Assembly (NCBI RefSeq): GCF_017848645.1
Contig: NZ_JAFEIF010000011.1
Location: 1-64,000 of the forward strand
Length of the DNA: 64,000 nucleotides
Origin: Limnohabitans sp.
GTDB taxonomy: Bacteria > Pseudomonadota > Gammaproteobacteria > Burkholderiales > Burkholderiaceae_C
Reading direction: 5' to 3'
The notes under the pieces are model-generated. The model was not told the DNA's origin. It worked only from the letters and a program-made list of their open reading frames with translations, and did not search any database. Shown here piece by piece: positions 1 to 8,025 of this stretch. The position numbers were made by a program, and so were the translations under genes. Position 1 is the stretch's first letter. Each line of letters begins with the position of its first letter.

Positions 1-835
1 GGATGCGGGCCGTCAGCCCCTTCAGCGCTTGCGCCTTGTTGCTGTGCTGGCTGCGGCCGTCCTGGCATTCGGCCACGATGCCGGTGGGCAAGTGGGTGAT
101 GCGCACCGCTGAATCGGTTTTGTTGATGTGCTGCCCGCCCGCACCGCTGGCGCGGAACGTGTCGATGCGCAGGTCCGACGGGTTGATCTTGATGGCCTCG
201 GCCTCGTCCGGCTCGGCCAGCACCGCCACGGTGCAGGCGCTGGTGTGGATACGGCCTTGGGTTTCGGTGGCGGGCACGCGTTGCACGCGGTGGCCACCGG
301 ATTCGAACTTGAGCGCGCCATACACCTGGTCGCCCTCGATGCGCACCACGACTTCTTTGAAGCCACCCAGCTCGCTCACCGATTCCGAGACGATCTCGCA
401 CCGCCATCCCTGGCTTTCGGCATAGCGCGTGTACATGCGCAGCAGGTCCCCTGCAAACAGGGCCGACTCATCGCCCCCGGTGCCGGCGCGGATTTCGAGA
501 AAGGCCGGGCGGGCGTCGTCGGGGTCTTTGGGCAACAGCATGCGCTGCAACTCGGTTTCCAGGCTTTGCAGCTCGGCGCTGGCGCTGGCCGCTTCTTCTT
601 CGGCCATCTCGCGCATGTCTTCCTCGTCCAGCATGGCTTGCGCGGCGGCCAGGTCGGCGCTGCGCTGCTGAAAGCGGGCAAAGCGCGAGGCCACGGCGCT
701 GACTTCGGCATGTTCGCGCGAGAGCTTCAGGAACTGCGTCATGTCGGCCATGATGTCTTCGCGGGACAGCAAAAAGTCCAGCTCGGTCAGGCGCAGGGCG
801 TAGCGTTCGAGTTGTTGGATGAGGAAAGGTTTCAT
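1..835 (-). CDS. prfA: Peptide chain release factor 1, C-terminus cut by window edge
   Basis: Release factor 1 recognises UAA/UAG in the ribosomal A site and triggers peptidyl-tRNA hydrolysis. The reverse strand gives one open frame from ATG at 835 to the window edge, 278 codons of the usual ~360. Visible are the acidic coiled-coil N-terminal region, the core segment [10 protein letters not shown], and the catalytic GGQ (residues 233-235, in [10 protein letters not shown]) that reaches the peptidyl-transferase centre. The GGQ glutamine is normally methylated by PrmC, whose gene often follows prfA. It lies 119 bp downstream of hemA on the same strand, the classic hemA-prfA order. The stop codon is outside the window. 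Confidence 0.96.
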   Translation of the reverse strand, partial: MKPFLIQQLERYALRLTELDFLLSREDIMADMTQFLKLSREHAEVSAVASRFARFQQRSADLAAAQAMLDEEDMREMAEEEAASASAELQSLETELQRMLLPKDPDDARPAFLEIRAGTGGDESALFAGDLLRMYTRYAESQGWRCEIVSESVSELGGFKEVVVRIEGDQVYGALKFESGGHRVQRVPATETQGRIHTSACTVAVLAEPDEAEAIKINPSDLRIDTFRASGAGGQHINKTDSAVRITHLPTGIVAECQDGRSQHSNKAQALKGLTARI

Positions 836-954
836 GCGGGCGGGAACGGTTGGGAGCTTGGATCGCGGCGCTGGCCCTGAGTCGGTGCAGACGCTGCAGG
901 CAGCAGGGACAGAGAAAGTGTCGGCGCGCAAGCCCCGACCTGCCAAGTCAGCCG

Positions 955-2226
955 CTAACGCTCTTTGCGCAGGAAAACGCGCTGCACCGTCTGCATGGTC
1001 TGCTCGCGGTGCTCTGGCTCAGCCCCGCGCAGCTCGGCCAAGGCGCCGTGCAGCATCTTCTGGGTCAGGCCCTTGGACAGGGCTTCCATCACGGCGATCG
1101 GGTCATCGCCCCGGGCCAGCAGCTTGCGGGCGCGGGCCAGCTCGGCTTCGCGCCAGGCGTCGGCCTGGTTTTGCAGTTGCTGGATCAGGGGCACGGTGCC
1201 GCGTTGGCCCATCCAGTGCATGAAGCTTTGCACGCCGGCATCGATGATGACCTCGGCTTCGGCCACGGCCGCTTGGCGGTGGGCCTGGCCGGTTTGCACC
1301 ACGCTCGCCAAGTCGTCCACGGTGTAGAGGTAGACGTCTTCGAGCGACTTGACTTCGGGTTCGATGTCACGCGGCACGGCCAGATCGACCATGAACATGG
1401 GGCGATGTTTGCGTTTTTTCAGGGCCCGCTCGACCGCGCCCAGGCCAATCAGGGGCAGGGTGCTGGCGGTGCAGCTGATGACGGCATCAAATTCGTGCAG
1501 GCGCTCGGGCAGGTCGGCCAGGGGCATGACATCGGCCCCAAAGCGGTGGGCCAGCAATTCGGCGCGGTCCAAGCTGCGGTTGGCGATCACCATGCCTTTG
1601 GGCTGCTTGGCTGCAAAGTGGGTGGCCACCAACTCGTTCATTTCGCCCGCACCGACAAACAGGATGCGGATGTCTTGCAGGTTTTCGAACAGCTGGCTGG
1701 CCAGGCGCACCGAGGCGGCGGCCATGCTGATGGAGTGGGCCCCGATTTCGGTGGAGCTGCGCACTTCCTTGGCCACGGCAAAGCTGCGCTGGAAAAGTTG
1801 GTTCAGGGTGCTGCCCAGGGCACCCGCTTGTTCGGCGGCGCGCACGGCATCTTTGAGCTGACCCAGGATTTGGGCCTCGCCCAAGACCATGGAGTCCAGC
1901 CCGCTGGCCACACGGAACGCATGGCGGGCGGCTTCGTTGCCTTCGAGCAAATAGGTGTGGGCGTGCAGCTCGGACGCGCTCACGCCACCGGTTTGGGCCA
2001 GCCAACGCAGGGTGTCGTTGGTGGCGGCCTGGTCGGCGGCGCAATAAATTTCGGTGCGGTTGCAGGTCGACAAAATAGCCGCTTCGGGCTCTTGCGAAAT
2101 GCGTTGGGACAGGTCACGGCGCAGGCCTTGCAGGGTGGGGACCAGTTTGTCCACGGCGAACGCAAACCGACCGCGCAGATCCAGCGGTGCAGTGGTGTGG
2201 TTCAAACCCAGGGTCCATACAGCCAT
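955..2226 (-). CDS. hemA: Glutamyl-tRNA reductase
   Basis: NADPH-dependent reduction of glutamyl-tRNA to glutamate-1-semialdehyde, the first committed step of C5-pathway tetrapyrrole synthesis. The 423-residue length is normal. Visible are the N-terminal catalytic region with [11 protein letters not shown], where the Cys is the thioester nucleophile, the substrate loop [15 protein letters not shown], and the NADPH-binding segment [15 protein letters not shown] chose the ATG at 2226 because [14 protein letters not shown] matches the family N-terminus; a GTG at 2244 and an ATG at 2235 are also in frame. There is no Shine-Dalgarno sequence. Instead a perfect TATAAT ends 7 nt before this ATG, suggesting a leaderless transcript. 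Probably co-transcribed with prfA. Confidence 0.97.
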   Translation of the reverse strand: MAVWTLGLNHTTAPLDLRGRFAFAVDKLVPTLQGLRRDLSQRISQEPEAAILSTCNRTEIYCAADQAATNDTLRWLAQTGGVSASELHAHTYLLEGNEAARHAFRVASGLDSMVLGEAQILGQLKDAVRAAEQAGALGSTLNQLFQRSFAVAKEVRSSTEIGAHSISMAAASVRLASQLFENLQDIRILFVGAGEMNELVATHFAAKQPKGMVIANRSLDRAELLAHRFGADVMPLADLPERLHEFDAVISCTASTLPLIGLGAVERALKKRKHRPMFMVDLAVPRDIEPEVKSLEDVYLYTVDDLASVVQTGQAHRQAAVAEAEVIIDAGVQSFMHWMGQRGTVPLIQQLQNQADAWREAELARARKLLARGDDPIAVMEALSKGLTQKMLHGALAELRGAEPEHREQTMQTVQRVFLRKER

Positions 2227-2254
2227 GAGGGCCATTATAGGCACGCCCTGTCAA
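2227..2254 (-). promoter_or_regulatory. Candidate hemA promoter, TATAAT 7 nt before ATG
   Basis: On the reverse strand TATAAT occupies 2239-2234, followed by seven bases and the hemA ATG. A TTGACA lies at 2254-2249 but only 9 nt upstream, too close to be the matching -35, so only the -10 is convincing. Transcription would begin at or within a base or two of the start codon. Confidence 0.45.
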
Positions 2255-2361
2255 CTTTGCTTGACACAATGACTACAAGAAAAGTAGACGTGGTTTTGCA
2301 TGCACAATTTCAGGCTCCGGGGGCACTTGTGGCCAACTCGGACCACTCGGAGCGAGACTTC

Positions 2362-2637
2362 ATGACGTTTTGGCAATTGGTTTTGCACCTGTTCAATTTT
2401 GCCCTGCCCGCTTTGGCCATGGCGCTGTTCATGCCTTGGGCCGGGCGCTGGGTCATCGGGCCAGGCCGGGCCAGCCTGCGCCGCCGCATGGGGGTGCAGG
2501 CCCTGTGCGGGCTGGCGGTGCTGGTGGGTGGGCTCTTGCTGCACGGTCAGGACGGCAAGATGAGCACTTACATCACCCTGGTGCTGGTGGCCGCGACGGC
2601 CGAGTGGTTGATGCAGCGCGGCTGGGCCACCAAGTAA
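2362..2637 (+). CDS. Small multi-spanning membrane protein, function unknown
   Basis: A 91-residue protein divergent from hemA. It has hydrophobic stretches at about residues 5-25, 45-60 and 65-82 separated by a basic segment (GPGRASLRRR), so it is predicted to cross the inner membrane two or three times. I recognise no catalytic motif. The ATG at 2362 has GGAG about 10 nt upstream; an in-frame ATG at 2270 would add a poorly hydrophobic extension and is less likely. Codon use is like its neighbours, with G/C third positions. It may be a conserved membrane hypothetical, but I cannot assign a family. Confidence 0.7.
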   Translation: MTFWQLVLHLFNFALPALAMALFMPWAGRWVIGPGRASLRRRMGVQALCGLAVLVGGLLLHGQDGKMSTYITLVLVAATAEWLMQRGWATK

Positions 2638-2698
2638 GACCGCCCTGAACACCGCCCTGCGTGGGCTCATACCCCTTGGTTTCAGATGGCCCTTGGTT

Positions 2699-3466
2699 TC
2701 AAACCGGGCTGAACAGGTCCACCCGGTCGGTGATGATGCCGTCGGTGCCCAGGGCCAGCAGGTGCTGTGCGGCCCAGTCGTCGTTGACGGTGTAGCTCAG
2801 GCACCGCATGCCTGCGCCATGGACTTGGGCCACGGTGGCCGCGTTCCACAGCGCGTAGTTGGCCACCACGGCCACGCAGCCGAGTTCTTGGGCTTTCTCA
2901 AACCAGCCGGTCCAAAGCGTGTCGACCAGCAGGCCACGGGGTAATTCAGGAGCGGTTTGCTGGGCGGCGGCCAGGGCCTCGGGTTTGAACGAGGTCAGGA
3001 GCGGCGGCACGGCAGCACCCTCCCACAGTCGAGCGGCCAAGCGGGCCACTGCCTCACCTGTGGCGGCTTCGGTGCCTGGCGTGGGCTTGATCTCGATGTT
3101 GAGGAGGTAACGGTTGGCCAAGCAAAACCGCGCCAGCGCTTCGAGCGTAGGCAGGGCTTCACCTGCAAAAGTGCGCGAATGCCAGCTGCCCGCGTCCAGT
3201 TGCGACAGGGCATGCCAGGGCAGGTCACCGCCGATGCCGTGGCAATTGGTGGTGCGCTCCAGCGTGGCGTCGTGCATCAAGAACACCACGCCGTCGGCGC
3301 TGAGCTTGGCGTCGCACTCGAACATGCGGTAACCGTGCGCGGCACCTAAGCGGAAGGCGGCCAGGGTGTTTTCCGGTGCGAGCTTGCCTGCACCCCGGTG
3401 CGCAATCCAAAGCGGGTAGGGCCAGGCGGGGAGGTGGGCGGTGGTGGCCAATGTATCGGGTTTCAT
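2699..3466 (-). CDS. ugpQ: Glycerophosphodiester phosphodiesterase
   Basis: Cytoplasmic hydrolysis of glycerophosphodiesters to glycerol-3-phosphate plus alcohol. The 255-residue protein carries the GDPD signature: [14 protein letters not shown] near residue 21 (catalytic His-Arg and metal-binding Glu) followed by [18 protein letters not shown] (metal ligands and second catalytic His). There is no signal peptide, matching UgpQ rather than periplasmic GlpQ. It is the last gene of the ugp operon, its ATG overlapping the ugpC stop by 4 nt, so imported diesters would be hydrolysed as they arrive. Confidence 0.95.
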   Translation of the reverse strand: MKPDTLATTAHLPAWPYPLWIAHRGAGKLAPENTLAAFRLGAAHGYRMFECDAKLSADGVVFLMHDATLERTTNCHGIGGDLPWHALSQLDAGSWHSRTFAGEALPTLEALARFCLANRYLLNIEIKPTPGTEAATGEAVARLAARLWEGAAVPPLLTSFKPEALAAAQQTAPELPRGLLVDTLWTGWFEKAQELGCVAVVANYALWNAATVAQVHGAGMRCLSYTVNDDWAAQHLLALGTDGIITDRVDLFSPV

Positions 3467-4476
3467 GCCGTGGCGATGCGTTGACCGGTTTTGGCGTCAA
3501 ACCAGTGCAGTTTGTCCGCGCGGGGGGTGATGCAAAAGGACTCGCCAGCTGAAGGGGTGGGCAGGGAGGCGTCCAGGCGCAGCGTGAGGTTTTCTGTGCC
3601 CAAACGGGCGTGCACCAGCCGCTCAGCGCCAAGCAGCTCCACGGTTTCCACCTGCAAAGGCCAACCCGTGGGCGTGATGTCCATGTGCTCAGGGCGAATG
3701 CCCAGGATGCGGCCTGCGGGGGTGTCTGGGGCTTGTTGGAGCAAGTTCATCGGGGGCGAGCCAATGAAGCTGGCCACAAAGGTGCTGGCCGGGCGGTTGT
3801 AGACCTCTTCGGGCGTGCCGAACTGCTCCATGTGGCCGCCGTTCATCACGATCATGCGCTGGGCCAGGGTCATGGCTTCGACCTGGTCGTGCGTGACAAA
3901 CAGGCTGGTGATGCCGAGTTCGCGGTGCAGCTTTTGAATTTCCAGCCGGGTCTGGGCACGCAGTTTGGCGTCCAGATTGGACAGCGGCTCGTCAAACAAA
4001 AAGACTTGGGGCTGGCGCACGATGGCGCGGCCCATGGCCACGCGCTGGCGCTGGCCGCCTGAGAGCTCGCGCGGCTTGCGCTGCAGGAGGTGAGAGAGTT
4101 CCAGAATGCCAGCGGCTTTGTCCACCCGTGCCTTGATCTCGTCCACTGGCACTTTGGCGATTTTCAGGCCATAGGCCATGTTGTCGAACACGCTCATGTG
4201 CGGGTACAGCGCGTAGTTCTGAAACACCATGGCGATGTCGCGCTCGGCAGGTTCCAGGTCGTTGACCACGCGCTCGCCGATCGAAATCGTGCCGCCCGAG
4301 ATGTCTTCAAGGCCCGCCACCATGCGCAGCAAGGTGGATTTGCCGCAGCCCGAAGGCCCGACGATGACCACGAACTCGCCGTGTGCGATCTGAGCGCTCA
4401 GGTCGTGGATGACGGTGTTGGCCTTGGCCCCTTGGCCATAGGTTTTGAGGATGTGAGAGAGGGTGATGGCAGCCAT
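3463..4476 (-). CDS. ugpC: sn-Glycerol-3-phosphate ABC transporter, ATP-binding subunit
   Basis: The 337-residue ATPase powers the Ugp importer. Walker A is GPSGCGKST, the signature is ELSGGQRQR, and Walker B is [12 protein letters not shown], with the switch His in [10 protein letters not shown]-terminal regulatory TOBE-type region begins around residue 240 (GIRPEHMDI), as in MalK-like ATPases. I chose the ATG at 4476 (MAAITLSHI); upstream in-frame codons run through the REP-like repeats and are not part of the family. It overlaps ugpQ by 4 nt. The 110-bp gap to ugpE, unusual in this otherwise tight operon, holds two 40-bp repeats. Confidence 0.96.
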   Translation of the reverse strand: MAAITLSHILKTYGQGAKANTVIHDLSAQIAHGEFVVIVGPSGCGKSTLLRMVAGLEDISGGTISIGERVVNDLEPAERDIAMVFQNYALYPHMSVFDNMAYGLKIAKVPVDEIKARVDKAAGILELSHLLQRKPRELSGGQRQRVAMGRAIVRQPQVFLFDEPLSNLDAKLRAQTRLEIQKLHRELGITSLFVTHDQVEAMTLAQRMIVMNGGHMEQFGTPEEVYNRPASTFVASFIGSPPMNLLQQAPDTPAGRILGIRPEHMDITPTGWPLQVETVELLGAERLVHARLGTENLTLRLDASLPTPSAGESFCITPRADKLHWFDAKTGQRIATA

Positions 4477-4490
4477 ATGTTTTTTGATCA

Positions 4491-4581
4491 GACGAGGACA
4501 GAGCGCCGCTTCGCATGGGTCTGTCCCCGGCTTGTTAATTCGACGAGGACAGAGCAACGCTTCGCATTGGTCTGTCCCCGG
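4491..4581. repeat. Two tandem 40-bp REP-like repeats, each a hairpin
   Basis: Copy A spans 4491-4530 and copy B 4542-4581, a 51-bp period. They match at 37 of 40 positions. Each contains the inverted arms GGACAGA and TCTGTCC around a loop containing CTTCGCAT, and ends in TCTGTCCCCGG. The layout resembles REP-type palindromes, which are mobilised by RAYT transposases in other bacteria; no transposase lies in the window. The pair sits between ugpE and ugpC inside the operon, where the hairpins could stabilise upstream mRNA or lower expression of ugpC and ugpQ. Confidence 0.8.
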
Positions 4582-4586
4582 GGTTA

Positions 4587-5441
4587 TTACTTCTCCGTAT
4601 CAACCAGGCCCTTGACGAACCATTTTTGCATCAGGATGACGACCAGCGCCGGGGGGAGCATGGCCAAAATCGCGGTGGCCATGACCACGTTCCATTCGGT
4701 GTAGGCCTCGCCAGCGATCAGGCGTTTGATGCCCATGACCACCGGGTACATGTCTTCGTTGGTGGTCACCAAGAGCGGCCACAGGTATTGGTTCCAGCCG
4801 TAGATGAACTGGATCACGAACAACGCCGCGATCGAGGTGCGTGTCAGCGGCAACAGGATGTCGATGAAAAAGCGCATGGGCCCTGCGCCGTCCATGCGGG
4901 CGGCTTCCACCAGCTCGTCAGGCACCGTCAGGAAAAACTGCCGGAACAAAAACGTGGCCGTGGCCGAGGCGATCAGCGGCACGGTCAGGCCCGCATAGCT
5001 GTTGAGCATGCCCAAGTTGGAGACCACCTCGTAGGTCGGGCCGATGCGCACTTCGACCGGCAGCATCAGGGTGACAAAAATCATCCAGAACACCAGGTTG
5101 CGCAGCGGAAAGCGGAAATACACGATGGCAAAAGCCGAGAGCAATGAGATGGCGATCTTGCCCAGGGCGATGACCAGCGCACTGACCAAGCTGACCCACA
5201 TCATGGGGGCGGCCGCCGGGATGCGGCTGCCTGCACTGGTTTCGCCGCCAAACAGGGCGGTTTTGTAGGTCTCCAGGGCGTGGCTGCCGGGCCACATGGA
5301 CATGGGCACCGATTGGGCGATCTCGGCGGCGCTTTGGGTTGAGGCCACAAAGGTCAGGTACAGCGGGAAGGCCACGATCACCACCCCCAGGATCAGCACC
5401 AGGTGGGACAGGACCGTGAGGCCGGGGCGTTTTTCAATCAT
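4587..5441 (-). CDS. ugpE: sn-Glycerol-3-phosphate ABC transporter permease UgpE
   Basis: An inner-membrane permease of 284 residues with about six transmembrane segments, the first near residues 9-31. The cytoplasmic EAA loop that docks on UgpC is visible as [20 protein letters not shown] around residues 190-210. It ends with the [10 protein letters not shown]-type tail common to MalG/UgpE permeases. It follows ugpA by 9 bp and precedes the repeat-containing gap before ugpC. Subunit order and sizes match the E. coli ugpBAECQ operon. Confidence 0.95.
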   Translation of the reverse strand: MIEKRPGLTVLSHLVLILGVVIVAFPLYLTFVASTQSAAEIAQSVPMSMWPGSHALETYKTALFGGETSAGSRIPAAAPMMWVSLVSALVIALGKIAISLLSAFAIVYFRFPLRNLVFWMIFVTLMLPVEVRIGPTYEVVSNLGMLNSYAGLTVPLIASATATFLFRQFFLTVPDELVEAARMDGAGPMRFFIDILLPLTRTSIAALFVIQFIYGWNQYLWPLLVTTNEDMYPVVMGIKRLIAGEAYTEWNVVMATAILAMLPPALVVILMQKWFVKGLVDTEK

Positions 5442-5450
5442 GGGGCGGGC

Positions 5451-6332
5451 TCAGTACTGGACTTTTTTCTCGACAAAACGGAACTGCACCACCGTCAGCG
5501 CCACCACGATCAGCATCAAGATGACCGACTGCGCGGCCGAGCCGCCCATGTCCAGCGCCTTGAAGCCGTCGTAATAAACCTTGTAGACCAAAATGGCCGT
5601 GTCTTTGCCGGGGCCGCCTTGGGTGGTGGCGTCGACAATGCCGAAGGTGTCAAAAAAGGCATACACCACGTTGATGACCAAGAGGAAAAACGTGGTGGGC
5701 GACAAGAGCGGGAACACGATGGTCCAGAAGCGGTGCCAAGGGCTGGCTCCGTCGATGGCGGCTGCCTCCAGCAGGGATTTGGGGATGGACTGCAGCCCCG
5801 CCAGGAAAAACAGGAAGTTGTAGGAGATTTGCTTCCACACAGCGGCCACCACGATCAGGGTCATGGCGTGGCCGGAGTCCAGTAGGTGGTTCCACTCGAT
5901 GCCCACCGAGCGCAGGTAAAAAGCGATCACGCCCATGGGTGAGGCGAACATGAACAGCCACAGCACGCCCGCCACCACTGGGGCCACAGCGTAAGGCCAG
6001 ATCAGCAGGGTTTTGTAGATGGCAGCGCCCTTGAGCACCCGGTCGGCCATCACGGCCAGCAGCAGCGAAATGCTCAGGCCGGAAAAAGCCACCAGCAGAG
6101 AAAAAACCGCCGTGGTCTTGAAGGATTCGAGGTAAGTGCTGTCGGCAAACAGGCGCTCAAAGTTCTCCAGTCCGACAAATTCGGTGCTGGTGCCAAAAGC
6201 ATCTTGTGACAGCACGCTTTGGTAAAGCGCCTGCCCGGCGGGCCAGAAAAAGAACACCAGCACGATGGCCATTTGGGGCGCCACCAAAAGCCAAGGCAAC
6301 CAGCGGGACTGAAATCGAACGCGTTTTTCCAT
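5451..6332 (-). CDS. ugpA: sn-Glycerol-3-phosphate ABC transporter permease UgpA
   Basis: The 293-residue partner permease of UgpE, close to the E. coli length (295). The first membrane span is [20 protein letters not shown] near residues 11-31. The EAA loop reads [19 protein letters not shown] around residue 200. I chose the ATG at 6332 (MEKRVRFQ) by family length; an in-frame GTG at 6356 would add eight residues. Neither has a strong ribosome site. It is separated from ugpB by 97 bp carrying two hairpins that probably reduce read-through from the abundant binding-protein gene. Confidence 0.94.
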   Translation of the reverse strand: MEKRVRFQSRWLPWLLVAPQMAIVLVFFFWPAGQALYQSVLSQDAFGTSTEFVGLENFERLFADSTYLESFKTTAVFSLLVAFSGLSISLLLAVMADRVLKGAAIYKTLLIWPYAVAPVVAGVLWLFMFASPMGVIAFYLRSVGIEWNHLLDSGHAMTLIVVAAVWKQISYNFLFFLAGLQSIPKSLLEAAAIDGASPWHRFWTIVFPLLSPTTFFLLVINVVYAFFDTFGIVDATTQGGPGKDTAILVYKVYYDGFKALDMGGSAAQSVILMLIVVALTVVQFRFVEKKVQY

Positions 6333-6360
6333 AGGGGCAGAGTTTAGGCGAGCCACAAAA

Positions 6361-6421
6361 GCTCAAAAAGCAGGGGCGCGTGGCCCCTGCTTTCAAGACA
6401 AAACCCGGGCAGGCGCCCGGG
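6361..6421 (-). terminator. Double hairpin between ugpB and ugpA, likely partial terminator
   Basis: Going downstream from ugpB on the reverse strand, first comes CCCGGGC/GCCCGGG (6421-6404, 4-nt loop), then GCAGGGGC/GCCCCTGC (6390-6370, 8-bp stem, 5-nt loop). The second is followed by a T-rich stretch, TTTTTGAGC. This is an intrinsic-terminator layout inside an operon. Such elements after a binding-protein gene usually allow much higher ugpB than ugpA-E-C expression. Confidence 0.65.
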
Positions 6422-6429
6422 GCGCGGGC

Positions 6430-7734
6430 TCACTTGTTGGCTTTTTGGAAGCGCTCGAGCTGCTCGTTGCCACGCTTAACGGCGGCATCCAGGGCTTCTT
6501 TGGGGGCTTTTTTGCCGGCCCAGACCTGTTCGAGTTCCTCGTCGTTGATGGTGCGGATCTGCACAAAATTGCCCAAGCGGATGCCGCGTGACTTCTCGGT
6601 GGTCTTGCGGATCATCTGCTCCACCGACACGTCGGTGCCAGGGTTTTGCTTGTAGAAGCCAGATTTCTCGGTCATCTCATAAGACGCCTTGGTCAGCGGC
6701 AGGTAGCCGGTGCGCTGGTGGCTCTTGGCCGCTTCTTCGGCCTTGGACAGGTGGGCAAAGAACTGGGCCACGCCCTTGTATTCATTGTCCTTCTTGCCTG
6801 ACATGACCCACAGGCTGGCACCACCAATGACGGTGTTCTGGGGAGCGCCCGCCACATCGGGGTAATAAGGCAGGGTGGAGATGCCGGAAGCGAACTTGGC
6901 GTTGCGCTTGATGTTGCCGTACAGCGCAGACGAGCCGGTGGTCATGGCGCATTCACCCGAGACGAAGACCGCATCGGCCGCATTGCCCCGGCCTTTGTAG
7001 ACGAACAGACCGGTTTTGGCCATGTTGGCCAGGTTCTCGATGTGGCGCACATGCAAGGGGCTGTTGAAGTTCAGGCGGGCGTCAATGCCGCGCATGCCAT
7101 TGCCCTTGGTGGCGAATTCGGTGTTGTGCCAAGCCGAGAAGCTTTCGAGCTGGGTCCAGCTCACCCAGCTGGTGGTGAAGGGGCATTTGTGGCCGGAGGC
7201 CTTGAGCTTGCCTGCGGCCAGCGCCACTTCGGGCCAGGTCTTTGGTGGCTTTTCGGGGTCCAGGCCAGCGGCCTTGAAGGCGTCCTTGTTGTAATGGAAG
7301 ACCGTGGTCGAGCTGTTGAAGGGGAAGCTCAGCATCTGGCCGTTGGGGGCGGTGTAATAACCGGCCACGGCGGGCACGTAGGCGTTGGCGTCAAAAGTGA
7401 CACCGGCTTTTTTCATGACCTCGCCGACGGGCACGATGGCACCTTTGCTGGCCATCATGGTGGCGGTGCCCACTTCGAACACCTGCAGGATGTGCGGGGC
7501 ATTGCCGGCACGGAAGGCGGCGATGGCGGCGGTCATGGACTCGTCGTAGCTGCCTTTGAAGGTGGGCACGATTTTGTAGTCTTTTTGGCTGGCGTTGAAA
7601 TCCTTGGCCAGGTCGTTGACCCATTCACCCAGGGCGCCGCCCATGGAGTGCCACCACTGGACTTCGGTTTGAGCCTGGGCTGACACGCTGGCCAGACCCA
7701 AGGCGAGGGCGGTGAGGGAGAGTTTGAGTTTCAT
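6430..7734 (-). CDS. ugpB: sn-Glycerol-3-phosphate-binding periplasmic protein
   Basis: A family-1 extracellular solute-binding protein that captures glycerol-3-phosphate or glycerophosphodiesters in the periplasm for UgpAEC. Its 434 residues compare with 438 in E. coli. A Sec signal peptide is visible, with basic residues at 2-4, a hydrophobic core, and likely cleavage after SAQA near residue 22, followed by TEVQWWHSMGG as in UgpB. I chose the ATG at 7734 because AGGAG lies just upstream and the signal peptide starts there; a longer open frame to 8061 is non-coding. First gene of the operon, downstream of a Pho-box-like site. Confidence 0.96.
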   Translation of the reverse strand: MKLKLSLTALALGLASVSAQAQTEVQWWHSMGGALGEWVNDLAKDFNASQKDYKIVPTFKGSYDESMTAAIAAFRAGNAPHILQVFEVGTATMMASKGAIVPVGEVMKKAGVTFDANAYVPAVAGYYTAPNGQMLSFPFNSSTTVFHYNKDAFKAAGLDPEKPPKTWPEVALAAGKLKASGHKCPFTTSWVSWTQLESFSAWHNTEFATKGNGMRGIDARLNFNSPLHVRHIENLANMAKTGLFVYKGRGNAADAVFVSGECAMTTGSSALYGNIKRNAKFASGISTLPYYPDVAGAPQNTVIGGASLWVMSGKKDNEYKGVAQFFAHLSKAEEAAKSHQRTGYLPLTKASYEMTEKSGFYKQNPGTDVSVEQMIRKTTEKSRGIRLGNFVQIRTINDEELEQVWAGKKAPKEALDAAVKRGNEQLERFQKANK

Positions 7735-7837
7735 GCAGGCTCCTGAAAGGGGTAAAACAAAAATGAATAGACCGCTTGGAGGTGCCCAAGCTTGAAGGCC
7801 GTCGCCTTGTATTGGGGTCGATTCACATGTCGTGCTG

Positions 7838-7866
7838 ATTAAAACCATGTGAAAGATCCATGACAA
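7838..7866 (-). promoter_or_regulatory. Candidate Pho box upstream of ugpB
   Basis: Read on the reverse strand, 7866-7838 shows TTGTCAT, four bases, CTTTCAC, four bases, TTTTAAT. The 11-nt period of TGTCA-like heptamers is the PhoB-box layout (consensus CTGTCAT-N4-CTGTCAT). The first heptamer matches 6 of 7 positions and the second 5 of 7. PhoB control of ugp is established in E. coli; here it is inferred. The site is about 100 bp from the ugpB ATG. Confidence 0.4.
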
Positions 7867-8025
7867 CCCGGACTTTCCATGAGTCCAGACCCCTGGGTGA
7901 CAGGTGCCCCCACCCCCGGCGCGTGTTTGCTGCACTGCGGTAACATCTCGCCTCAGCCGGTTAGACGCCTCCGTCCAGGTCTGGCTGAACGCGTTTTTAC
8001 CCACGCATTTGACCGCGCACCCCCC

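Noticed and set aside
2249-2266. TTGACA boxes near hemA as a full sigma-70 promoter
   Set aside because: On the reverse strand the TTGACA is only 9 nt from TATAAT; on the plus strand the hexamer 17 nt downstream of TTGACA does not resemble a -10.
850-2637. Long plus-strand open frame of 595 codons opposite hemA
   Set aside because: It is antisense to an unmistakable hemA and its product is low-complexity His/Gly/Gln-rich, typical of a mirror frame in high-GC DNA. Only its last 91 codons (from 2362) are kept as a separate small membrane protein.
7879-8025. 49-codon N-terminal extension of the large flavoprotein
   Set aside because: It lies in the divergent regulatory region, with Pro/Gly-rich translation and no relation to the DUF3683 start; ATG 8026 is preferred.
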